Of a DNA stretch of 12,361 bases, positions 7,566-12,361 are shown piece by piece. Within the stretch, counting starts at the first letter, position 1; each line of letters opens with the position of its first letter. The DNA lies in NCBI GenBank assembly GCA_934254925.1, contig CAKQMD010000038.1:1-12361 (forward strand), in the 5' to 3' direction. The DNA comes from an uncultured Alphaproteobacteria bacterium. Lineage in GTDB: Bacteria > Pseudomonadota > Alphaproteobacteria > RF32 > CAG-239. The notes beneath the pieces were generated by a model, which did no database searches, was not told the origin of the DNA, and was given only the letters and a program-made list of their open reading frames with translations. A program made the translations under genes and the position numbers.

Positions 7566-7676
7566 CGTATCCTTGCCAGGGCGGCCTTTTGTCCGTCAGG
7601 GCTATACATTAACCGGCCTCAAAAATAACACAATAATCAGAGGCTATTTGTTGAGAATCCATAAGGAGATTTTTAT
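7566..7676 (+). promoter_or_regulatory. rpsF mRNA leader, candidate S6:S18 autoregulatory element
   Basis: The leader is long for a ribosomal operon. A stem GCCTC (7616-7620) pairs with GAGGC (7640-7644) around a 19-nt AT-rich loop, directly preceded by CCG at 7613-7615. A second possible stem pairs GCCC (7563-7566) with GGGC (7579-7582 or 7599-7602). It is established that the S6:S18 complex binds a conserved leader structure containing a CCG element in many bacteria and represses its own operon. That this leader is such an element is an inference from position, hairpin and CCG. The rpsF SD AAGGAG is at 7663-7668. Confidence 0.35.
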
Positions 7677-8015
7677 ATGGCTAACTATGAAAGCGTGCTG
7701 ATTGCACGTCAGGATCTTGGCGCTTCCCAGGTTTCCGGCCTGATTTCCGACATGAGTGAAATCATTGCCAAAAACGGCGGCGAAGTCGTCAGAGTTGATA
7801 ACTGGGGTTTAAAGAACCTGGCTTATCGCATCAAAAAAAACCGTAAAGGCCACTATGTTATTCTGAATATCTCGGCACCGGCTCAGGCAATTGCCGAATA
7901 TGAAAGATTAATGCGGGTGAATGAAGACATTATCCGTTACATGACCATTAAAGTTGATGAATTCGGTTCCGACAAGGCCGAAGAAGCTGCGGCTGAATCC
8001 GCGGCGGAAGAATAG
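7677..8015 (+). CDS. rpsF: 30S ribosomal protein bS6
   Basis: bS6 binds the central domain of 16S rRNA in the platform as a heterodimer with bS18. The 112-residue product opens with MANYESVLIARQDL and carries the expected alpha/beta signatures GGEVVRVDNWGLKNLAYRIK and INEDII-like VNEDIIRYMTIKV. It ends in an acidic Ala/Glu-rich tail (SDKAEEAAAESAAEE), as is common in alphaproteobacteria. The ATG has a strong SD (AAGGAG, 8 nt spacing). The stop codon TAG overlaps the SD of rpsR, so the two genes are tightly linked. Confidence 0.98.
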   Translation: MANYESVLIARQDLGASQVSGLISDMSEIIAKNGGEVVRVDNWGLKNLAYRIKKNRKGHYVILNISAPAQAIAEYERLMRVNEDIIRYMTIKVDEFGSDKAEEAAAESAAEE

Positions 8016-8025
8016 GAGAAGAAAC

Positions 8026-8253
8026 ATGGCAAAACAAGTATTCTTCAGAAGAAAAAAATCCTGTCCCTTTTCCGGCGAAGACGGATTGAAAATTGACTAT
8101 AAGGACGTGAAAATGCTTTCTCGTTACATTTCTGAGAAAGGCAAGATCATTCCCAGCCGTATTACTTCAGTTTCCGCTAAAAAGCAGAGAGAATTGGCTC
8201 GCGCCATCAAACGCGCCCGCTATATCGGTCTTCTGCCTTATGTCGCGGCTTAA
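8026..8253 (+). CDS. rpsR: 30S ribosomal protein bS18
   Basis: This is the 75-residue partner of bS6 in the small-subunit platform. The start is the ATG at 8026, preceded by AGGAG (8014-8018). The frame is open further upstream, but that part is the out-of-frame end of rpsF. Signatures are FFRRKKSCPF, DYKDVKMLSRYISEKGKI and PSRITSVSAKKQRELARAIKRARYIGLLPY. A single Cys at residue 13 is present; the full zinc-binding Cys set of some S18 proteins is absent. It lies between rpsF and rplI with no priB. Confidence 0.98.
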   Translation: MAKQVFFRRKKSCPFSGEDGLKIDYKDVKMLSRYISEKGKIIPSRITSVSAKKQRELARAIKRARYIGLLPYVAA

Positions 8254-8268
8254 GAGAGGAGAAAAGAA

Positions 8269-8754
8269 ATGGAAGTTATTCTTCTCGAACATGTTGAGAA
8301 ACTCGGTAAGATGGGTGACAAAGTGACCGTGAAAAACGGTTATGCCCGCAATTACCTGTTGCCGCAGAAAAAAGCCCTGCGTGCGACGGAAGCCAATCTG
8401 GCCGCTTATGAAAAACGCAAAGCCGAACTGGCCGAGCACAACGAAGCTCTGTTGAAAGCCGCCAACGAATTGGCCGATTCTCTCAAAGGCTTCAGCGCTG
8501 TTTTGATCCGTCAGGCTGCCGAAACCGGTCAATTGTACGGTTCGGTCACCATCCGTGACATCGCCTCGGCGATCAAAGAAGCTGGTTTTGGTGTTGAGCG
8601 CCGTCAGGTTTATCTGGACAAGGCCATTAAGGACTTGGGTGTTTATGAGGTTAAACTCAACCTGCATCCGGAAGTCGCTCAGACGATTCTGGTGAATGTC
8701 GCCAGAACGGAAGACGATGCCAAAAAGCAGGCGAAAGCTTTTTCTCAGGAGTAG
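8269..8754 (+). CDS. rplI: 50S ribosomal protein bL9
   Basis: bL9 binds 23S rRNA near the L1 stalk and influences reading-frame fidelity. The 161-residue protein has the N-terminal domain with the hallmark segment KMGDKVTVKNGYARNYLLPQ (14-33), a long connecting helix rich in Ala/Glu/Lys (about 40-75), and the C-terminal domain (LYGSVTIRDIASAIKEAG, then LGVYEVKLNLHPEVAQTILV). The SD AGGAG (8257-8261) is 7 nt before the ATG. It is the last gene of the operon, followed directly by a strong terminator. Confidence 0.98.
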   Translation: MEVILLEHVEKLGKMGDKVTVKNGYARNYLLPQKKALRATEANLAAYEKRKAELAEHNEALLKAANELADSLKGFSAVLIRQAAETGQLYGSVTIRDIASAIKEAGFGVERRQVYLDKAIKDLGVYEVKLNLHPEVAQTILVNVARTEDDAKKQAKAFSQE

Positions 8755-8777
8755 TTTTCGTTTGAATGAAAAAAGAA

Positions 8778-8806
8778 GGCCGCCTCGTTTTGAGGCGGTC
8801 TTTTTT
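8778..8806 (+). terminator. Intrinsic terminator of the rpsF-rpsR-rplI operon
   Basis: A 9-bp stem (GGCCGCCTC at 8778-8786 with GAGGCGGTC at 8792-8800, one G-T wobble) encloses a GTTTT loop and is followed by six T (8801-8806). The stem is preceded by an A-run (8769-8774), so the structure could also stop transcription from the other strand. Confidence 0.92.
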
Positions 8807-8863
8807 CTGTTGCAGAATCGGCGGCGGCATAGTAATTGTTAGACAGATGATCGTCATATGCTG

Positions 8864-8869
8864 AAAGGA
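8864..8869 (+). promoter_or_regulatory. Ribosome binding site supporting the GTG start of uvrC
   Basis: AAAGGA lies 7 nt before the GTG at 8877. Nearby ATGs at 8858 and 8869 are out of frame, and the in-frame ATG at 8847 meets TGA five codons later, so GTG is the best start. The stretch 8807-8863 shows no convincing promoter; a TTGCAG at 8810 lacks a good -10. Confidence 0.7.
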
Positions 8870-8876
8870 TGGCAAA

Positions 8877-10682
8877 GTGGGAGACATTGAACACGGTTTG
8901 AGCGTGTTGCGGCAAAATCTGAAAATCGCTCCGGAAAAGCCCGGCGTCTATCGGATGTTGGGAGAGGGCGAGAAAGTCTTGTATGTGGGCAAGGCAAAAA
9001 ACATCAAAAAAAGGATAGTCGCCTATACTCATTTCGACAAACTGCCGATCCGGCTGCAGCGAATGGTGGCTGAGGTGAAGCGTATGGAGTTCATCATTGT
9101 CGAAAACGAGGCAAACGCCTTGTTGATGGAAAATGATCTGATTAAGAAGCTGGAGCCGAAATACAATATTTTGCTCAAAGACGACAAGAGTTTTCCGCAT
9201 TTGATGATTGACGTGGAATCGCCTTTTCCGAGACTGTCGAAATACCGAGGCAAAAGGGAAGACAAAAACAAATATTTCGGTCCTTTTGCCAATGCTTTGG
9301 CGGTCAACAACGTTTTGGACATTTTGCAAAAGGCTTTTTTGCTGCGTTCTTGCCGCGACGGGGTTTTTAATAATCGGCAGCGGCCTTGCCTGTTGTATCA
9401 GATCAAGCGTTGTTCGGCACCTTGCTGCGGTCGAATCTCGGAAGAAGAGTACCGCAAACTGGTGCAGGCTGCCATTGATTTTCTGGAAGGAAAAAATGCC
9501 AAGATCCAAGAAGAGTTGTCGGCCAAAATGCTGGAGGCGAGCGAAGCGCAGGATTATGAGACCGCTTTGTTGCTGCGGGACCGTATTCGTGCGTTGACGA
9601 ACGTGCAGCAGGGGCATAAGGTGGCTTATGCCGATATTGAATCGACGGATGTCATCGCCGTCGCCAGGGAGCAGAATCTGGTCTGCATTCAAATCTTTTT
9701 TATTCGCTCGGGACAAAACTGCGGCAATGTCGCCTATTTTCCCAAACAAACGGATGATGCGTCTGACAGCGAGATTTTGGAAGCCTTTATCAGCAATTTT
9801 TACGGGACGCATTTGCCGCCGAAAGAAATTATCGTTTCGCAAATGCTGGAAAACCAAGAGTTTTTGAGTGCAGCCGTCGGAGCGAAAATCCGGGTGTATC
9901 AAAAAGGCGACAAGGCTGCGTTGCTTAAGACGGCGGCGGACAATGCAAAAGCGTCTTTGGAACGGAAAATTGCTGCCGAAACATCTTTGAAACGCAATCT
10001 GGAGGAGTTTGCCCAAGTCTTCGGTTTGCCGCGGCTGCCGCAGCGGATTGAAGTGTATGACAACTCGCACAATCAGGGGTCGTTTGCCATCGGCGCCATG
10101 ATCGTGGCGACGCCGGAAGGTTTCGACAAGAAAAGTTACCGCAAGTTCAATATTAAAAATCCGCAGATTACGCAAGACGATTTTGCCATGATGCAGGAGG
10201 TTTTGACACGGCGCTTTGAGCGAATGAGCGAAGAAAACCGTCCGGACGTAATTTTGTTGGACGGCGGTCGCGGGCAACTGAACGCCGTGCATGAGAGTCT
10301 GAAAGGTTACGATCTTTCCGGAATTACGATCATTGCCATTTCCAAAGGTCCGGAACGCAATGCCGGTAAAGAGTTCTATCATATTCAAGGTAAGGAGAGC
10401 TTTGCCCTGCCGTTTGCCTCGCCGTTGGCCTTCTACATGCAGAACATTCGTGACGAAGCACACCGCTTTGCCATCGGAACGCATCGAAAGCTGAGGGCAA
10501 AGTCGGTTTACAAGTCCCGCTTGGACGAGATTGAAGGAATCGGCGCCCGCCGCAAGCGCGATCTGCTCAATTATTTCGGGTCGGTGGAGGAAATTTCTCA
10601 AGCCGGTGTGAAAGATTTGCAAAAAGTGAACGGAATCAGTAAAAAAACAGCGGAAAAGATCTATAAATACTTCCATGTTTGA
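8877..10682 (+). CDS. uvrC: UvrABC excinuclease subunit C
   Basis: UvrC makes both incisions in nucleotide excision repair after UvrA/UvrB locate a lesion. The 601-residue product starts at GTG. The GIY-YIG nuclease domain has PGVY (22-25) and YVGKAKNIKKR (36-46), followed by YFGPFANA. A cysteine cluster follows (RSC, RPC, RCSAPCC, about residues 160-182), the site known in this family to hold an Fe-S cluster. The UVR motif that contacts UvrB is around EAQDYETALLLRDRIRAL. The RNase H-like domain with IEVYDNSHNQGSFAIGAMIV carries the second active site, with DGGRGQLNA and DEAHRFA. The tandem helix-hairpin-helix end reads IEGIGARRKRDLL and VNGISKKTAEKIY. All parts are present. Confidence 0.98.
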   Translation: MGDIEHGLSVLRQNLKIAPEKPGVYRMLGEGEKVLYVGKAKNIKKRIVAYTHFDKLPIRLQRMVAEVKRMEFIIVENEANALLMENDLIKKLEPKYNILLKDDKSFPHLMIDVESPFPRLSKYRGKREDKNKYFGPFANALAVNNVLDILQKAFLLRSCRDGVFNNRQRPCLLYQIKRCSAPCCGRISEEEYRKLVQAAIDFLEGKNAKIQEELSAKMLEASEAQDYETALLLRDRIRALTNVQQGHKVAYADIESTDVIAVAREQNLVCIQIFFIRSGQNCGNVAYFPKQTDDASDSEILEAFISNFYGTHLPPKEIIVSQMLENQEFLSAAVGAKIRVYQKGDKAALLKTAADNAKASLERKIAAETSLKRNLEEFAQVFGLPRLPQRIEVYDNSHNQGSFAIGAMIVATPEGFDKKSYRKFNIKNPQITQDDFAMMQEVLTRRFERMSEENRPDVILLDGGRGQLNAVHESLKGYDLSGITIIAISKGPERNAGKEFYHIQGKESFALPFASPLAFYMQNIRDEAHRFAIGTHRKLRAKSVYKSRLDEIEGIGARRKRDLLNYFGSVEEISQAGVKDLQKVNGISKKTAEKIYKYFHV

Positions 10683-10722
10683 AAAAACTATTCTAATCTG
10701 TGCTTATGAATAAACAACCAGC

Positions 10723-10728
10723 AGAGGA
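10723..10728 (+). promoter_or_regulatory. Ribosome binding site supporting the GTG start of pgsA
   Basis: AGAGGA stands 9 nt before GTG at 10738. An in-frame TGA at 10732-10734 rules out any longer start. Confidence 0.65.
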
Positions 10729-10737
10729 TATTGAAAA

Positions 10738-11421
10738 GTGTATAATTTGCCTAATCTTTTGACGATTTCCAGAATTGTGGTTATTCCGGTCATCTTTCTC
10801 TCAATTTATATTCATACCGCCTGGTGGTCGGTTTTGGCCGCGGTTTTGTTTATCTTGGCGGCAATTACCGATTATTTTGACGGCTATCTGGCGCGCACGC
10901 GCAACGAGACTTCGGCGTTCGGCCGCTTGTTTGATCCGATTGCCGACAAGCTGCTGGTCGTTTCGGCTTTGGTGATTATCGTCGCCAATAAGATGGTGTT
11001 GCCGGTCAGCTATGTGCCGGTGATCGTCATCTTGTGCCGGGAGGTTTTGGTTTCCGGCCTGCGTGAGTTTTTGGCGGAAGTAAAAGTCGGTATGCCGGTT
11101 ACACGTTTGGCCAAATGGAAAACCGGTTTTCAAATGACGGCCATTTCGCTGATTTTGCTCGGTCATGTGACGCTGTTTCGTGTTTTGGGCGAATCTTTGT
11201 TGTGGGTTGCCGGCGTTTTGACCTTTATTACCGGGTACCAGTATTTTCAAAAGGGGCTGAACTACGTGCGCAAGCTTGAAAAAGCCAAAGGCAAAACCGC
11301 ACCGAAAGTTCAGGCTGCCGCTGATGGGGTGAAGAAGACCCCGGCCAAAAAGACCGGTGCCAAAAAACGCCCGGCAAAATCCGCTGCCAGGAAAACAACA
11401 AAGAAAACTGCGGCAAAATAA
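10738..11421 (+). CDS. pgsA: CDP-diacylglycerol-glycerol-3-phosphate 3-phosphatidyltransferase with basic tail
   Basis: PgsA makes phosphatidylglycerol phosphate from CDP-diacylglycerol and glycerol-3-phosphate at the inner membrane, the committed step to phosphatidylglycerol and cardiolipin. The start is GTG, giving MYNLPNLLTISR, the typical opening. The CDP-alcohol phosphatidyltransferase motif D-G-x2-A-R-x8-G-x3-D-x3-D is complete: Asp48, Gly49, Ala52, Arg53, Gly62, Asp66, Asp70. Several membrane helices are visible (about 10-25, 30-45, 72-88, 90-107, 130-147, 153-170). The core ends near residue 180, the usual family length. After it comes an extra 47-residue tail with 15 Lys and 2 Arg against two acids, built of PAKK/TKK-like units as in histone H1-like proteins. 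It lies 55 nt after uvrC, a common proteobacterial pair. Confidence 0.95.
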   Translation: MYNLPNLLTISRIVVIPVIFLSIYIHTAWWSVLAAVLFILAAITDYFDGYLARTRNETSAFGRLFDPIADKLLVVSALVIIVANKMVLPVSYVPVIVILCREVLVSGLREFLAEVKVGMPVTRLAKWKTGFQMTAISLILLGHVTLFRVLGESLLWVAGVLTFITGYQYFQKGLNYVRKLEKAKGKTAPKVQAAADGVKKTPAKKTGAKKRPAKSAARKTTKKTAAK

Positions 11422-11439
11422 GTCTGGAGTCTGTGTTTG

Positions 11440-12129
11440 ATGGAAAAAAGCCGGCCCCATATTTTGGTGATTGATGATGATACGAGGCTGCGTTCTTTGC
11501 TGCAGCGATTTCTGCGCGAAAACGGCTTTTATGTCTCAACGGCAAAAGGGGCCGCCGCCGCGCGGGATTTTCTGAAAGAATACAAGTTTGATCTGCTGAT
11601 TATAGACATCATGATGCCTGAAGAGACAGGCTTGGAATTTTTGGCTAAGTTTCGCGAAGAAAGCGATTTGCCGGCGATCCTGCTGACGGCGATGGGTGAA
11701 ACGGCGGACCGCATTGTCGGTTTGGAAAGCGGTGCGGATGATTATTTGCCCAAGCCGTTTGATCCCAAAGAATTGGTTTTGCGGATTAAGAATATTTTGC
11801 GACGGACGCCGGCCAATAAAGGGCAAACGGCGGAAAAACTGGATTTCGGCGGTTGCAGCTATGACCTTCTTAATAAAGTTTTGGCAACCAAACAAGGTCA
11901 AGTGATTCATATTACGCCGGTGGAGCAGGCTCTGTTGAACGTCCTCGGAGCCAAAGCCGGGCAGGTTTTTTCTCGCGAGAGGCTGGCGGAAATTCTCGGA
12001 GCCGGGCAAAGTCCGCGCTCAATCGATGTTCAGATTACCCGTTTGCGCAAAAAAATCGAAAAAGATTCCAAAAATCCCCGTTATTTGCAGACCGTAAGGG
12101 GGAAGGGGTATATGGTTCTTCCCGAATAA
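11440..12129 (+). CDS. OmpR/PhoB-family response regulator, PetR-like
   Basis: This is a two-component transcription regulator of 229 residues. The receiver domain (about 6-120) has the acidic pocket DDD at 12-14, phosphoacceptor Asp56 in LLIIDIMMPEETG, switch Thr83 and conserved Lys105 in DDYLPKPFDPKEL. The winged-helix DNA-binding domain (about 130-228) ends with SIDVQITRLRKKIEKD and YLQTVRGKGYMVLP. The closest remembered relatives are alphaproteobacterial PetR-type regulators; the target genes are unknown. The start may be ATG 11440 or TTG 11437, three bases earlier; GGAG at 11426-11429 is 10 or 7 nt away respectively. It follows pgsA by 18 nt, so the two are probably co-transcribed. No sensor kinase gene is present before the right edge. 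Confidence 0.93.
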   Translation: MEKSRPHILVIDDDTRLRSLLQRFLRENGFYVSTAKGAAAARDFLKEYKFDLLIIDIMMPEETGLEFLAKFREESDLPAILLTAMGETADRIVGLESGADDYLPKPFDPKELVLRIKNILRRTPANKGQTAEKLDFGGCSYDLLNKVLATKQGQVIHITPVEQALLNVLGAKAGQVFSRERLAEILGAGQSPRSIDVQITRLRKKIEKDSKNPRYLQTVRGKGYMVLPE

Positions 12130-12134
12130 GAATA

Positions 12135-12262
12135 AAAAAACTCTGTATAATGGCCAGCTAATACAGAATTTTCGGGCAGAAAGTGTCCTCACGTACCTCA
12201 ATGTACGCTGCGGGACTTTCTCCCTTAATTCTTATTATCTGCCTCATTCTCCAGAGTTTTTT
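12135..12262 (+). terminator. Long imperfect palindrome with terminator-like outer arms
   Basis: Just after the response regulator stop, AAAAAACTCTG (12135-12145) pairs perfectly with CAGAGTTTTTT (12252-12262), ending in six T, as in a bidirectional intrinsic terminator. The 106-nt interior is itself a nested inverted repeat. Pairs are AGAATT 12165-12170 with 12227-12232, GGG 12174-12176 with CCC 12222-12224, AGAAAGT 12178-12184 with ACTTTCT 12215-12221, and CGTAC 12192-12196 with GTACG 12203-12207 around a CTCAAT loop. The transcript could fold into one long hairpin. Termination is inferred. Confidence 0.55.
12144..12231 (+). repeat. Palindromic intergenic repeat, copy 1
   Basis: This 88-bp segment recurs at 12274-12361 with one mismatch (C at 12154, T at 12284). 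It starts TGTATAATGG and contains a strong hairpin centred on CGTAC-CTCAAT-GTACG (12192-12207) inside the AGAAAGT/ACTTTCT stem. No convincing ORF is present. It looks like a REP- or MITE-type element. Copies start 130 bp apart; the 42 bp between them (12232-12273) include the right arm of the longer palindrome and TTTCATGAAA (12264-12273), a perfect 10-bp palindrome. Confidence 0.9.
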
Positions 12263-12273
12263 GTTTCATGAAA

Positions 12274-12361
12274 TGTATAATGGTCAGCTAATACAGAATT
12301 TTCGGGCAGAAAGTGTCCTCACGTACCTCAATGTACGCTGCGGGACTTTCTCCCTTAATTC
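12274..12361 (+). repeat. Palindromic intergenic repeat, copy 2 (cut by right edge)
   Basis: This is the second copy, identical to copy 1 apart from T at 12284, and continuing to the last base of the window, so its true end is not seen. Its left flank (ending TTTCATGAAA) differs from that of copy 1, which fixes the left boundary of the shared unit at TGTATAATGG. It may belong to a longer tandem array. Confidence 0.9.

Noticed and set aside
8810..8838. Promoter for uvrC after the terminator
   Set aside because: TTGCAG at 8810-8815 has only TAATTG or TAGTAA at unsuitable match or spacing. A promoter is expected here, but none can be supported.
8745..10676. 643-codon open frame on the - strand opposite uvrC
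   Set aside because: uvrC is complete with all domains. The antisense product is rich in His/Gln/Arg/Phe without a recognisable domain, and its upstream region is the end of uvrC.
10706..10762. Small ORF of 18 codons between uvrC and pgsA, starting ATGAATAAACAA
   Set aside because: It has no SD, overlaps the pgsA start out of frame and shows no leader-peptide pattern; chance is the simpler explanation.
12146..12281. Perfect TATAAT in both repeat copies (12146-12151 and 12276-12281) as promoters
   Set aside because: No -35-like hexamer lies 16-18 nt upstream of either copy. The TTGTTT at 12261 is only 9 nt away. TATAAT is likely incidental to the repeat.
12144..12361. CRISPR array
   Set aside because: The repeats are 88 bp or longer and self-complementary throughout, with a single 42-bp interval that itself pairs with sequence upstream; no cas genes are present.

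Overview
The window reads as a chromosomal segment of a flagellated alphaproteobacterium. It is densely coded, with moderate GC judged by eye. Evidence for the lineage: the flagellin core is of alphaproteobacterial type; rpsF-rpsR-rplI lacks the priB found in enteric bacteria; hslV directly precedes hslU; uvrC is followed by pgsA; and the OmpR-type regulator resembles PetR. Genus cannot be told from the sequence.

Layout. (1) 1-1737, + strand: 3' part of a flagellin gene whose start lies left of the window. Its central region is a large beta-strand-rich insert resembling a right-handed beta-helix. (2) 1739-7450, - strand: a five-gene set read from right to left: small lipoprotein, ComM/YifB AAA+ ATPase, 671-aa lipoprotein with a degenerate trypsin-like domain, HslV, HslU. 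Gaps between these genes are 0-10 nt, so they are very probably one operon. (3) 7451-7676: divergent control region with a strong extended -10 promoter for the ribosomal operon and a weaker one for the lipoprotein operon. (4) 7677-8754, + strand: rpsF-rpsR-rplI (bS6, bS18, bL9), closed by an intrinsic terminator at 8778-8806. (5) 8877-12129, + strand: uvrC, pgsA and an OmpR/PhoB-family response regulator. (6) 12130-12361: non-coding DNA with two direct copies of an at least 88-bp palindromic element at a 130-bp period; the second copy runs off the right edge.

Most genes are housekeeping: HslVU proteolysis, translation, nucleotide excision repair and phosphatidylglycerol synthesis. The unusual parts are the flagellin insert, the lipoprotein whose protease-like domain lacks all three triad residues and sits directly upstream of a real protease pair, the histone-H1-like basic tail on PgsA, and the tandem palindromic repeats with terminator-like outer arms. 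I found no CRISPR array, transposase, tRNA or rRNA. No defence or mobile system is visible.
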